From: Siphonodentalium dalli
Lineage: Eukaryota > Mollusca > Scaphopoda > Gadilida > Siphonodentaliidae
NCBI GenBank assembly: GCA_032622095.1
Contig: CP136062.1
Coordinates: 140,824,351 to 140,888,350 of the forward strand
DNA: 64,000 nucleotides
Reading direction: 5' to 3'
This document shows positions 12,459 through 24,570 of the stretch, piece by piece. The stretch's first letter is position 1, and every line of letters begins with the position of its first letter. Position numbers and translations under genes: made by a program. The notes beneath the pieces are model-generated. The model was not told the DNA's origin. It was given only the letters and a program-made list of their open reading frames with translations, and ran no database searches.

Positions 12459-13838
12459 TTACTCATTTTTGTATGTGCATTGTGAATTTCCACAGCTCAT
12501 GTACTAGTTTATCCCATGAGACAAACGTTTATACGTTTAAAAAAATTTCAGATCAAAACTGCTTTTGGTTAGAGGCTTGATTGGTGACATAGGTTCCTGG
12601 CCCTGATGATTGCGTCAGCAGGTATTTCAATTTAAAGATGCATAATCTGAATTAATGCCCAAATTACTATTTCTTTGGCTTTGGGGGTAAACAATATTTG
12701 ATTCGAGCCCAGGAACCCACCCATCAAAGCTCAGTTATCAGATATCAATTTTAAAAAAAAATTATTTCCAGATATATGTAACTTTTTTGCAACCTGGCAA
12801 ATATTCGTCAAGCCGATTTTGCAGACGAAGATTGATAACTCTAAAATCAATGGGATTTGAGTGTTAGATATTTGACAATCCGGCTAAATTTGTTGAACAA
12901 AATGTTAATAAATAATACTTTTTGGGCAATTTTATACTATAGACTGTGGTTAGCATTATCTTTTGGCAATTGATCTATTCTGATAACTGAAGCGGCATTT
13001 CAAGAAATGTTGTTGTTGTTTGAATCTGATGATATGGGGACCATCGAATCGGATTGAGTACCTTTAATAGATTCTATTTATGTAGGTTATTGATTAACTG
13101 TAAACACTATACAAGGGGGTTCATACATGTTAATTTCTGCAGAACTTGATTCCCCAAGTGCATGCTAACACCGAAGTTCAAGGTCATTCAAGTCTATTTT
13201 TCCAAGACCCTCAAATACATGTAAGTATGGTTATGGTAAAACTTAAATGTGATTTAAGTTAATTACAAGTTCGATCAAAAGTGCTAATATCACCAAAATC
13301 CAAAGCTATGCAAGCCTCTGGCAATTCAAACACTTTTCAAAGACCTTGAAATATTGGTCATTTGTCATATTCAAAGTTATTCCAGGTTTTCACGGCCCCA
13401 TGGGAGCATTACAGTATAATACTATTGTGAATGGTGCAATTAAGATTTTCAGTTTATCGACTAAAACTGGGCATTTATTAATCTCACCGGCATTGCAGTG
13501 TTACCATCAGGCTTCACATTTTGTAAATCAAACGGGTCCTGAACAAAAGACCCAGTGATTCCTTCACTGCGGATGGATTTCATATGGAATATAAATTACT
13601 ACATTGTGGTTAAAACACACCTCATATTGTTGTACTAGTAAGCTATGGCCAATAGGAATGGTTTGACAGAAATATTTTGTGAAGTAAAACTTTAATATAA
13701 ATCCTTTAATTGTGAATAAGAAGAATTATGACCAGGTTAAGAGACGCTGTGTAGACACAATGATCGCATCACATTTTCTCCTGTGCATATATAAAGCATA
13801 ACAATGTTTCTAATCAAAACTTAGGTTGACAAATAATA
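12459..13838. other. No gene seen
   Basis: AT-rich sequence between the Harbinger-like element and the chimeric MITE. Two open frames (12289-12507, 13346-13558) lack family features or splice context. Confidence 0.45.
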
Positions 13839-14042
13839 TTAGCCCTTTCTATACTATACGCATAGACAATTAGTTCCCTCAGGAAATGTTCAGATAATAA
13901 GTTCAACAAAATGACCTTTGTTTGTTCTTTCATTTATCTGAACATTTCCCACCCTATGGGTGACTCGCATATATAAGAGAATGCACTGGCACATGGGTCT
14001 TTAATGCCGCAAACACGCAGCTCCCCATCATGAAAGGGTTAA
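13839..14042 (+). mobile_element. Chimeric piggyBac-like MITE: family A left half, family B right half
   Basis: The left end is TTAG-CCCTTTCTATACTAT with the family A internal AGGAAATGTTCAGATAATAA. The right half has the shared hairpin arm ATATATAAGAGAATGCACTGG, then CCATCATGAAAGGG-TTAA of family B. Confidence 0.8.
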
Positions 14043-14166
14043 TAAGATCAATATACTATTTCACACCCAGCGGAATATTCCAATATTCAACATCACAGTG
14101 CGTGCTCTGGGGAGTTATTTCAAAGCTCTTGGATGTATCTAGGGCTGAAACAGTTAACCAGTTAAT

Positions 14167-14480
14167 CGGTCCACAGGAGCTTGGAATTTGGTCAAAACCC
14201 CTCTTTTATTGGCGGAACCACCACCCGGGACCAAAGGTCACGGAAGGAACGAAACAGAAAATTGTTGCCACCTATTTTGAACTCGACTGTATTCCTACAA
14301 AAAAATTATTTTCACTAAAAACTTTTGGTACCTCTTACACCTTAGATGCCAATCTACAACATTCCATAGGTATATTTTTCCAGTTCTTCGAAAACCTAAC
14401 TTTATTTCGGTAATGTATTGTAAATTCACCAACGAACACAAATCTGCGACACCTACATCACCCGTTCTAGAATCTGAATG
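14167..14480 (+). repeat. Inverted duplication inside the 3.7-kb hAT, left arm
   Basis: About 315 bp starting GGAGCTTGGAATTTGGTCAA and ending at CCCGTTCTAGAATCTGA. It is repeated in inverse orientation at 16556-16870 with only a few differences, leaving a loop of about 2.07 kb. Confidence 0.9.
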
Positions 14481-15760
14481 ACAAATGGCACAAAACCATT
14501 TTTCCGGAATAACAAAGTCGGAACGAAATAAAATCGAAACCTAAATTAAAAGCCCGCGAAATTCAAAAATATTTGAAAGTGCGTGCAGTTTTCGAACTTA
14601 GGCGCCAGAAAACTTAAATCTGTTTATGTTTGCGTCATACTATGATCGTTTTTGAAGATCTAATCCTGATGTTTTGTGCATTTTCCTGAAAATTTCTGTA
14701 TTTTTCTGTGTCTGCTGTTCTTCATTAGACTGAATGGTAATTTGTACATATATTTCATATTTAATTTATTTCTATTTATGGCACGACCACCTGGTATTGT
14801 TTTTTTCTTCTTGTTTTATGTTCGTTATGTACAGGTAGGCCTATATATGTACTACTTGACTTTGTAATGCTACTGGTCGCAATGCTTGGTCATACGGGGA
14901 CCAAAACTCTCTAGCTCCCTCATAGGAGCTTGTGTCGCGCTCCGTTGTATAGGCCTAAAATATCCATCATATAATAGTAATAGTAATCAACCAACTGATT
15001 ACTGGTCGAATATCACGAAGTAGAAGAAAAAGATATATAGACTCACGGGGAGGCCTGGTATATATGCCTATGCATGAAGCGATTCCTTTGTGTGTTTTGG
15101 TGCAGATTCGTTGCCAGAATATCTTAATTATTTCCACATCAAATGCTGTTTTTTACTAGTTCTGAACTTCTGACGAACAAATATATGTCTTAGTTGATGA
15201 GAGAAGACATTTTTCTTGAGTTAGGTAACGATATTGGCCATGCATATATAGAACGAGTGTTTAGTTTCGCAAAATTCAAATTTGTCAATGTAGGGTACAA
15301 AAACTCGCCATTAATATGCCAAATACAGTAACAAAATGTAATATAAGATTCTTTAATGTAAGAGCACAAAATTAACCTGCGTATTCTTCACAGTATACGT
15401 TTTATTTGTGCGTTTGCAAGTTGTATATAATACAAACTGGTTTACCGAATAACTAGTTTATAAATTTGAGTTAGTGATAAACTCGCTAACATAAATTTTA
15501 TTTAATAAGCAACTATAAGTATTGTCAACTGTACCGGTACCAGGATCTATAAATAGTATACGTGACTCGTGACTCGTGTGTCGTAACGAATCAGCACCAA
15601 AACTCTCAAAGAATGGCTTTATGCATATGATTATATAGCCTGTGCTCATGAATTGGAAATTCAATTTTTAAATTCAAGACAGCTAGCCACCATCGGCATT
15701 GTTTTTCTCAAAATCAAAAATACCAAAAAAATATTAAAAACATTACTTAATGTAACTTTC

Positions 15761-16230
15761 GCTGATGGGGTCACTGTCACAAGGGTCCGCGATCCGATCA
15801 CATTCGTAGCCAGGTTTGTTAATCGATCACAAATGTAGCCAGCTTTTCTATGGCGATCACATTTGTAGCCAGCTTTTCATATTCAGGCGAGCCTCAATGA
15901 ACACGATCAGGTTAATCTAATTTTTCTGAGTTGATGGATGAAAACAACTTGAATTTAGTTTTGATATAAGTTCATTTATAACCTGATGTTTCGGATCAAT
16001 GTCGTTGGAATGCTCGAATTATATTCCAATATAAGTTGATAAACGAAGTCAGTTTTGGAGCATGACGTTGACATTTTAGTCACGAACGTGATGACGTCAT
16101 ATTTCGGGCAATATAAACCACGAATTAGAAAAGCTGACTACGAATGTGATCGCCGGTGAAATAAGCTGGCTACACTGGCTACGAATGTGACCTTCACTGA
16201 CCGGAGTCTTGTGACAATGACCCCATCGGT
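15761..16230. mobile_element. MULE-like MITE, 9-bp target duplication
   Basis: GTAACTTTC flanks both sides (15752-15760, 16231-16239). The ends are GCTGATGGGGTCACTGTCAC and an inverse with two or three changes. The internal motif CACATTCGTAGCCAGC and relatives are repeated in both arms. A 9-bp duplication is characteristic of Mutator-like elements. It is nested in the 3.7-kb hAT element. Confidence 0.75.
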
Positions 16231-16555
16231 GTAACTTTCATGGTCGATGAAACGAGTGGCTGAAATCCGACGGCGGCCATGTTTCTATGACTAATTACAC
16301 GACGATCGCACCAATGCTAGTCTCTAGCAATGCTGCCAGTGGCCATGTTTTTATGCAAATGAGCCCAAAATAATTCGTTCCCATCTAGACGCCAATGTTA
16401 TCATCCATCAAAAAGTTCATGATGATCAGTGCATCGGTACGGTCATGTAATAAACATGTAATCAGCAGCTATGTTCGAAATTATAAACGGTACTTTCATG
16501 CTATCCGTCTCCGGATCATAGTTTTAAAGTTTCCGCATATTTCGGTACCATTTCC

Positions 16556-16870
16556 GCTACTCAGATTCTAGAACGGGTGATGTAGGTGTCGCAGATTTGT
16601 GTTCGTTGGTGAATTTACAATACATTACCGAAATAAAGTGAGGTTTTCGAAGAACTGGAAAAATACACCTATGGAATGTTGTAGATTGGCATCTAAGGTG
16701 TAAGAGGTACCAAAAGTTTTTTAGTGAAAATATATTTTTTGTAGGAATACAGTTGAGTTCAAAATAGGTGGCAACAATTTTCTGTTTCGTTCCTTCCGTG
16801 ACCTTTGGTCCCGGGTGGTGGTTCTGCCAATAAAAGAGGGGTTTTGACCAAATTCCAAGCTCCTGTGATC
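16556..16870 (-). repeat. Inverted duplication inside the 3.7-kb hAT, right arm
   Basis: Reverse-complement partner of 14167-14480. It is followed by GGTTAACCGG-containing sequence like the element terminus, suggesting that a block including terminal sequence was duplicated and inverted. Confidence 0.88.
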
Positions 16871-18941
16871 GGTCACAGCGGCCGTGAGCGGCCATGAAAA
16901 TTGCATGACCGGTTAACCGTAAGCAAACAATGTGCAATACTTAAACACCAACATATAGTCAGATACGGTACATGTAGCACCGGGATCGCAAGGGTTATGT
17001 GTTACCTCAGACAAAGGGAACTACTTTGTACATGTTATGAGAATCAGAGAATAATTATGATAACTCAGTGTAACAAGTTGGTATTACATGTATTAGTCTA
17101 TTGCAACATTGTTACATCAAGGGAACAGCTGCCTGGTGGCATCTTTGCAGCATATTAATGACAGTGTAACTAACATCATGAAGTTTGACTATAGCCCGAG
17201 TGTTGTGTCAATTTCGGTGTCCGTGCAAACTGAAAAATAGGTGGGCAACTCGTTACAGGCCGCAAGTCGATAATCCATGTCCAAGTTGGACTCGAAGTAT
17301 GTAGAATCGAAGCACGTGTTACTTAGGGTCCCTGTGCACACAAAATTTAAACCCCCACAGGTTACTTAGACAGTGATGCACTAGTGACTTAATATTATAT
17401 GCAGTGCAGATTATTTGATACAACCCGATAGTGACCAGAAAAAGATCGCGTGATAACTTTAAATTAACTTTTGAGCACCATGTGCTAGCTAGTCTGCTAT
17501 AAATAAGAGGTCATTTATCAATGTGCCCTTGTATGCATGGATGGAATATTACACTGCAAGGAAGAGAATAGAAACCACTAGTGAGTTTGGCCATCTGCAG
17601 TAGGGAAATTGCCACGATTTGTTGATTTCCATGACATCGCGCGAACATTCATACCGGTATATTAGGGACAATTTCGGTGTTTGCTTTCCATTTATAACTG
17701 AGCATGCCGGCCTTTGTTTGACTTAAGTTGAATCATTTGTTGTGAATAATAGACAAAATGTTACGATAGATCACACATTCATATGTCAATGTAGCCCTGC
17801 ATAACTGTGGTTAACCGGTTAACCTCAGTTAACTCAAACGGTTATGAAAATCATGTAACTGTTCCAGCCCTAGATGTATCCGACTTCGCTGAATGATGCC
17901 AGCATGTCACGGTTATAACATGTACTTGAGTTTCATTGTCCTGAATCCATGCATGCAGACAAATGATACATTGTCACTGATTCGTACTAGTAATCCATAA
18001 TTTAAAAAAACGGAGCATTGGGTGTTTTTCCTTATTTATTGTAAGCTTATAGCTATTCGATTTCTTCCAAAACAACAGTTGAATTGTGCACCAAACGATC
18101 ACAACTTATGGGTGATTTAATGGAATAGTTTAAATAATCGGTAATACAGTATACATGTACCCCGGTGTGATTTTAGGATTACTGCAGTATTTTTATGCTT
18201 AAATACCGCCCAGCACTAAGTGCAAGGCAGAATAGAAGTACAGGGTGGAAGCATGTTATCAATTCTCACAAACTAGGCAATAATTATGCAAATGCCCAGA
18301 AGTGCGACAATGTAATAACAATGCCACATGTTATTGTAAGAATACTAAGATGATTTTATTGCAACCGTCACATTGAGAACTGATATTCTGGTATTTAATT
18401 TGCACTGGCAGCCTTTATGGCCTTCCACTATTGAGCGATCAATTTAAAAAAAAAACATGCAGTCCTGAATAAGCATCGTGCTGGTGGATTTTTTTCATAA
18501 AATTAATAAACGTACTCTTGGGCTCCAAATAAACATACATGCACGTTTATTATTTTCTTGGAAAATTTCCCCCCTGCACAGCGCTTATTTGGGTCTGCAC
18601 ATTTATTAATTTGGAGGCGATGAAAATTGTAATCAAGATTTCTCAATCTCAAGATTTCTATGTTATTCTGATATCAAAATGATGAGCTTATGCATGTACA
18701 TATTCAAGTATTATATATGGTATACATGTTAAGATTTAAATATGGAATAAAACAGCACATGACACTAAGTACTATATTGATTCCTACTCTTGACCTACTA
18801 TACAAATAATTCGTTTCGGTCCTACTAAACAACGAACACAAATGAACATAAACGAACACAAATGAACACAGGTCCAAAAAGCGGAATAGAAGGGTGAAAT
18901 TGGGTTTGTGGATGCGTGGATGTCCATTCTATGTGTATATG

Positions 18942-20622
18942 TAGGCTTGCCACGATTATTCGACTAACCTTCGGCAGGTGCGGTAGTCGATGGTTATTTA
19001 CTTTCGTCGACTAATCGCCCGATGGGGGGGGGGGGGGGGGGGGGTATGGTTGTGTAACTTGTGCATGTACGCAGCACTTTTCATCTATGTCATGCCTGGA
19101 AGGTAACTGTTAACCGCGTATGCAGCACAATTACGTTGCAACGTCCTCTGCCTTTGATGTCGCCGCCTTTTGGCGGTCATCTTCAAAGAATTATGTGTGC
19201 GACATGTTCACACAGTACATGGCTGGCTAGCGGCATCCTTTGTCTCTATCGGTGCCGACTTTTCACAGAGTATACCTCAGTCTGGGTGAACGTCGACTCT
19301 ATATTTGAAATCTAGAGTCTGGAGCTAATGTCGCCAAAACCATTTCTATTCAGCGAAGAGCTTCCCCAAAATGACGTCACGGATTTTTTAAAATACATCG
19401 ATGATTGACAGGAGTCCCCACGTGTTATTTGTTGTGCTTCGCAATAACAATGGCCTGTGTCGCGACATAAACTTACAGAAGATATTAAATATTTGTCGTG
19501 TATGCGACTATTCTTTTTCGGGAGATGAACTCGCTGCATCGACCGGAAAGCTGCATCCGAGAGCAAAAAATAAGGTCGTCATCAAAAATGATGCTTTAGA
19601 ACTATTTAAAAGCATAAAATTAAGTCATTTCCTCGGTGTTTAACTTTCAGATGACTTTTTTACGACAAATAATTTGATTTGCAAACCATGTTACAATAAA
19701 GTAAATCAAATACACGGACATGAGTGAGTTCTATTTATATTTATGGGAGGCCAAGTTGGTACCATGCGCAGGCCTATCTATCAGGTCTAGCACATCCTTC
19801 AAATTAATCCGAATCGTACCGAATATATAATTTCGAAGCCATTTTTTCTGTCTCTGTTGTATTTGCAAGCATCGCTTTTGATCGGAGAAAATTCGAGAAA
19901 TACCGACGAAATTCCGCTCTGTTACTATATTTAGAGGTGACATTATGGGAGTCTCCGCCCACTAACACTTGTTTATTAACCCATACGGTTTCATTGGACG
20001 GAAAATAATTTACGCAATCAATCAGATTACGGAATCCCGAGGACTTGGAAATGAGATAGCGATGTTATCCGTCAGACCTAATATTCAATGTTGTAATGAA
20101 TATTTAGGTATGAGTTTACTCGGACTGAGTATACCTATGTCCTCGTTAACTTCATTATAAGCGCATGCCTTTCACCGCAATTTCACCAATTAATGTGAAT
20201 CACGGGACCTGCCGAAATACGTAGCGGCGGCTTGATGGGAGTCGCAATCGAGATTAGCTTTATTCGTGCAATTTTGCACAGTTACTGTCACGTCGTGTAT
20301 GCAGTTTGCTCTAACTTTGCCAGAAACATGGGCACTTGGCAGTATTTAATAGTAAGGGCCTGATAAAAACTACATCAGGAAGAATGAGACTATGAGGGTA
20401 TGAGTATTCCTTGTTGTATACGAAATAAAACAGTGTAAAACACGGAGCATCGACAGTTTATAACTGTCTTCAAAATGGATATAAAGAAGTCGTCGTAATT
20501 CGCATTTATCACTTGTTTACCTGGATGTAATACAGGGCGCATATATTACCGATTAATCGACTAACCGTCGATTATAGCTGCCGATTAGTCGATTATCAAA
20601 ACTCATAGTCGTGGCAACCCTA
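18942..20622. mobile_element. hAT element (1.68 kb) with perfect 8-bp target duplication
   Basis: TGTATATG flanks both sides (18934-18941 and 20623-20630). The ends read TAGGCTTGCCACGATTAT (left) and, on the other strand, TAGGGTTGCCACGACTAT (right), followed by subterminal repeats of CGACTAATCG-type motifs. It is inserted in the left arm of the foldback element at 18515-23103; the right arm (about 22840-22870) keeps an uninterrupted copy of the target. It carries a G-run of more than 20 bases (19023 onward) and a zinc-finger-like ORF but no recognisable transposase. Confidence 0.88.
19401..19727 (+). pseudogene. CxxC...CxxC zinc-binding-like ORF inside a hAT element
   Basis: Seen: one frame carries ICRVCDYSFSG, a charged stretch, a TAA at 19641-19643, then LSDDFFTTNNLICKPCYNKV before the next stop. 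The two CxxC pairs about 60 residues apart look like a single zinc-binding unit interrupted by one stop, or by an intron (the stop is followed by TTTCAG). An acceptor-like ACTTACAG precedes the first CxxC, and a GTGAGT donor-like site follows the second. It lies wholly within the hAT element at 18942-20622, so it is either a transposon-encoded DNA-binding module or a captured host exon. I cannot name the family. Confidence 0.4.
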
Positions 20623-21513
20623 TGTATATGTTTTTATTTCCAACTTTGATGACTTATTAGTTATTAGCGTTATTTGCATACAAAGCTACTAAACAACGAA
20701 CACAAACTAACATAACATTGGCCATATAGCACTATAAGGCGTTAATCAAGGTGTTAATTAACTACCACACTCTACACTTTTGACTTTCTTTAGCTCCCCT
20801 CAGTCTTTATCTGGGCTTGGGACCAGAAGACTTCGTAGAAGTCAGTCGGATTTAAAGTTATATATATATTTTTTTTTTTTTTAATAAGTAGGCACGGGTT
20901 CAGGTGGTTGGTGCGATTTATTACGTAAAATCCCAATAATTTAAGGAAATCTAATTCAAATGAAGTGCCTATTCCGCATGCTTGGACCGCTCTATCCGCA
21001 CTGGGATCGTACAAGTTTTCAATACTAGCAACCAAAATTCAACAGTTCCGAAATGTTGGACGAATAACAATTGTTAAAGCCTTAAGAAAAGTAATATATT
21101 AGAAAACATTTGGAAGGCAAAATAATTAACTGATTTGACAGACAATTTAAATGAGATAGTGACTGACAAACTGCATGACGTTCGAGAAGCCCTCGATGGT
21201 GGTGGGGTGGCGGGGATTTTTCCTTATCAGATATTGCATCTTCTTTGAGTCAGGCACTCCAAACGTCACTGATAGACAATTAGCAATATCTGATCCATCT
21301 GTACCAATTTTCCTACCTATCTTCTAAGCTGATAAGAAACGCTCTTTATTCAGCTTTCAGCCAATCGAACAAATACATGGTAATTCTAACCGAGGAGGAT
21401 GAAACTAAATAAAAACACTTGGAACGCGAAAATAATATGTTCAATCGCAGAAATGTTGAAATCGCAAGCATTTTCAAACGCAATTGTACAGAATTAAACT
21501 CTCAATTGCATTA

Positions 21514-22339
21514 GGCCAAAGCGAAAAATAGGTGTGTTTCCACTCCCATCCATAAAAAAAAACAGGGGCGGGGGGTGGCTTTTCACTTTATATTTTTTTT
21601 TTCACTTTATTTTTTCGCGGGGAAATTCAAATATCATATTTGTGCTATCTTTCTAATAATTATGTCATTTATGAACTTATTGTGAAGGCTAACAATGTAT
21701 GTACTGAATTTCAGTGCCTTGTATTTAATCTACATGTGCAAATTGTAAAGAACAGTTTATCTATTTCTTCATTTTTAGATCTTCCGGTAAATATACACTC
21801 CGGCTTCCGTTCGATAAATTACCGTAGGCCTATATCATCCGGTTGTTACAGTCCGTTCTTTTCAGACACCGTTGGAAGTTTTGGGACAGATGTATTCTTT
21901 GAGATTGCGTTCGCGTAAATATTGTGTAGCATTATTTTGCCGGTATATTTGGGCATGTCGTTAGTTGACGTACATTAATAATGCGGTCATAAACTCATCA
22001 CCCTAATGCCGCCATGGAGCTTCATTTTACAGTGTGTCTGAAAACCACGTGCGCGTTTGTTTTTGTTTACAATCTGTTACTATATCGGTCACAACACAGA
22101 ATTTTATTGTCAGTGGGTCGATTTAATAACCAAATAAGGAGACAATTTTAGTATGCTTGTTTATGTGAGAGGTCTATATATAACAATATAAATAGTGTAG
22201 TATTAATTCACATGGAAATAGTAAATACATCGTATTTTATTTTTCGGGATTTGGAAAATAAATAAAGTGAGTTTCGTCGGGGGGGTTTTGAGGTGGGGCG
22301 GGCGGGGGAGTGGAAACATGCCTATTTTTCGCTTTGGCC
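21514..22339. mobile_element. PIF/Harbinger-like nonautonomous element, TTA target duplication
   Basis: TTA lies directly outside both ends (21511-21513, 22340-22342). The termini are GGCCAAAGCGAAAAATAGGT and its inverse with one small difference, continuing into GTTTCCACTCCC. It lies in the central loop of the foldback element. TTA/TAA duplications and GG-starting TIRs are typical of PIF/Harbinger; no transposase is seen. Confidence 0.7.
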
Positions 22340-23280
22340 TTAGATTCTCGACAAACGAGTGATTATAGCTTACAGAAAAAATCCGAGATTGCGCGACATA
22401 CATGTTCCATAAAAGTGCGTCATGTTGAAAAATAATTAGGAGTACTTCTCATAATCGTTCATGTACCAATGACAAATGTCAAATATTTAGCGAATTCCAA
22501 AGATGCATAAATTTACGTAATAAATCGCGCTAGCGACCTGATCCCGTACTTACTTATTTTTCCACAAAAAAAAAATAACTTTAAATCCGCCTGACTTGTG
22601 ACTTCTACGAAGTCTTCTGGTCCCAAGCCCAGATAAAGTCTGAGGGGATTTAAACAAAGTCAACTCAGTAATGTGTAATTAACAAAGAGACGGAGTATAA
22701 GCCGTAGAGTGTGGTAGTTAATTATAACGCCGTATAACGCCTTATAGTGCTATACGGCCAATGTTATGTTCCTTTGTGTTTGTTGTTTAGTAGCTTTGTA
22801 TTCAAATAATGCTAATAACTACAAAAATAAGTCATCAAAGTTGGAAATAACACCACATGCACATAGAATGGACCCCCACGCATCCACAATCCCAATTTCA
22901 CCCTTCTATTACGCCTTTTGGACCTGTGTTCGTTTATGTTCGTTGTTTAGTAGGACCCATAATTTGTTTAACCACAGTCATGTTGATGTTTTGCTCAGAG
23001 TTCCCCCTGCACTATTATTTGGGTCTGCACTTTTATTAACTTTCAATGGAATTTTCCCCCGGCACTATTATTTGGGTCTGCACTTTTATTTGGAGCGCGA
23101 GAGTACAGCCTACATCTATTTCGCACACAAGAGTATGCATCGAAGTGATTCATGGCATGATCTAAAACTGACTGATCTGTGATCAGTTGACCTACTTTCA
23201 GAAGTCGGCATTGTTTCACCCTCACCTTTCTTTGCCATGTGATTTTCTTAGCTGTATGTGTGCACATTAGGGACTATTTT

Positions 23281-23320
23281 GCATGTTTGTGTGTGTGTGT
23301 GGGGAGGAAAGCTCACCAGT
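23281..23320. repeat. GT microsatellite
   Basis: GTTTGTGTGTGTGTGTGGGG; a short dinucleotide tract just outside the large foldback element. Confidence 0.8.
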
Positions 23321-23878
23321 CACATCCACTAAATTGTGTATTTGTGGGTTCGTGCAAAGGTCGGTCTGCTACTACTATTAGCTGTTAGCTAAACACAACC
23401 TTGCACCGCTGCAATACTGTGGAGCGGTATTTATACTGAGACTGGCCAACTTTAGATTAACGCCACACTCAGTCGGTAACTACTTAAACTAGTTTTACTG
23501 TTTGTTGTCAAATTATTGCGCAACTTACAGTTTACAAATTGAAAATGAAATGGGTGTGTCTTAAATTGCATGAAATTTATGGGCACAGTAAAACATAATT
23601 CAAACTTTTTAGAGCCTCATAGTTACAATAAACTGAAATAAAAAGCAAATGATATTATCAGATCACAGTAAGAATTTTTTTAACTCGGTCGTGTCGATAC
23701 TATCGTGCGATGATGCACTGTGCACAGCCTCAGGACAGGTCACTCACCTCGGTTGCTAAACGACACGTCCAAAAACTCGTAAAACACCCAATATTCTATA
23801 CCCATGTAATTGTAATTTCAATGACTAATTCTCTATATTTCTACCATTGGAATAGCTATAATGCGTTTGGAAATTTAC

Positions 23879-24016
23879 CTCAGTCTCTGGTATTTTCGAC
23901 TCGGACATTTGTGTGGAATTTGATGCATTTGTGTTGTTCGATGCAGGTTTCCCATTTGTGTTTGTAGCCTTTTTATTCTTTCCTCGTTTAGCTTTCTTGC
24001 AGCCAGATGTGCTCAT
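23879..24016 (-). CDS. Candidate first coding exon of a minus-strand gene
   Basis: Seen: ATG at 24016 (minus strand) opens 46 codons, beginning MSTSGCKKAKRGKNKK and continuing as an Asn/Thr/Ser-rich stretch to PETE, then donor GAG|GTAAAT in phase 0. The lysine-rich start followed by polar low-complexity sequence is typical of a disordered nuclear or RNA-associated N-terminus, but nothing names a family. A TATAAAG string lies about 15 bp before the ATG, and a GTCCGCCATATTG stretch (plus 24129-24141, reverse complement) resembles a YY1-type core-promoter site. A MULE-like MITE sits about 550 bp upstream. It could splice in frame to the exon at 8711-8552. The alternative is a chance ORF. Confidence 0.42.
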
Positions 24017-24570
24017 CTTTGTGACAACTTTATAGCGAATTCTATGTCAGCTTTAATTGTCTGTAAAGTACAGCCTATATCGCGAAAACGATGTTTTTCG
24101 AACTATCTGTCAATTTCTCGACAACATCATCATCGTTCAATATGGCGGACGTTCATATAATTTAAATCGGAAATTGTCGACAAAGTCCGTCTCTGGCGGA
24201 GATTACCGAAAACTCCCGACAAAAACAGATCGCACCACGGAGAGCGGGGAGTAACTCTACGTATTCTATAGTGTTACTTCTCCTTGACAGTACTAACGTA
24301 TTGCAGTTGTGCTTGAAAATCACTCCTTGATTTGTGTAAATCACTCCTTGATTTGTGCTTCGGTCAATACAATTTTAGTGTTTCAACGATCGGTGCACAC
24401 TGTTCTATGTGTAGTCTATAGGCCCCCAATTTGGGTACAGTACCAGGTATTATAACCAGGAGCGTCGGTGCAGTTGAGCGAAAAAAAAAGTTGATTGGAG
24501 AGTTGACATGTTTGTCAAGTTAAAAGAATATTAATACATATACAAGTATGTTAAAGCATAGGTTACTGAT

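Larger units (their letters stand above)
14140..17872. mobile_element. Large hAT element (3.7 kb) with perfect 8-bp target duplication
   Basis: GATGTATC flanks both sides (14132-14139, 17873-17880). The ends are TAGGGCTGAAACAGTTAACC and, reversed, TAGGGCTGGAACAGTTACAT, with AACCGGTTAACC subterminal motifs. It contains a 315-bp inverted duplication (14167-14480 against 16870-16556) and a nested MULE-like MITE (15761-16230). Open frames in the duplicated arms (14030-14413 and 16937-16557) are mutually similar but match no transposase I know, and are probably noncoding. Confidence 0.85.
18515..23103. mobile_element. Large foldback element with CTCTC termini and TA target duplication
   Basis: The left end reads TA-CTCTTGGGCTCCAAATAAA (TA at 18513-18514) and the right end, reversed, TA-CTCTCGCGCTCCAAATAAA (TA at 23104-23105). 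Long inverted arms of about 400 bp match: 18810-18941 plus 20631-20880 against 22960-22560. Without the nested hAT the element is about 2.9 kb. The termini resemble the 180-bp MITEs at 8018-8202 and 61670-61850 (CTCTCAGG ends, AATAATAGTG subterminal motifs, TA duplication), so all three probably belong to one superfamily. No transposase ORF was recognised. Confidence 0.75.

Noticed and set aside
14030-16937. Two similar 126-127 codon ORFs (ELGIWSKPLFYWRNHH type) as a gene pair
   Set aside because: They are the two arms of an inverted duplication inside a hAT element; no domain, no splice context, and the frames end at arm borders.
22766-23182. 138-codon plus-strand ORF, the longest in the window
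   Set aside because: It lies across the right arm of the foldback element and its terminus, and contains the inverted repeat of 18.8-20.9 kb; no protein family.
23745-23810. Minus-strand frame MGIEYWVFYEFLDVSFSNR before a GTGAGT donor
   Set aside because: Could be a second exon of the 24.0-kb candidate, but the acceptor is poor and the phase (1) does not fit the exon at 8.7 kb.
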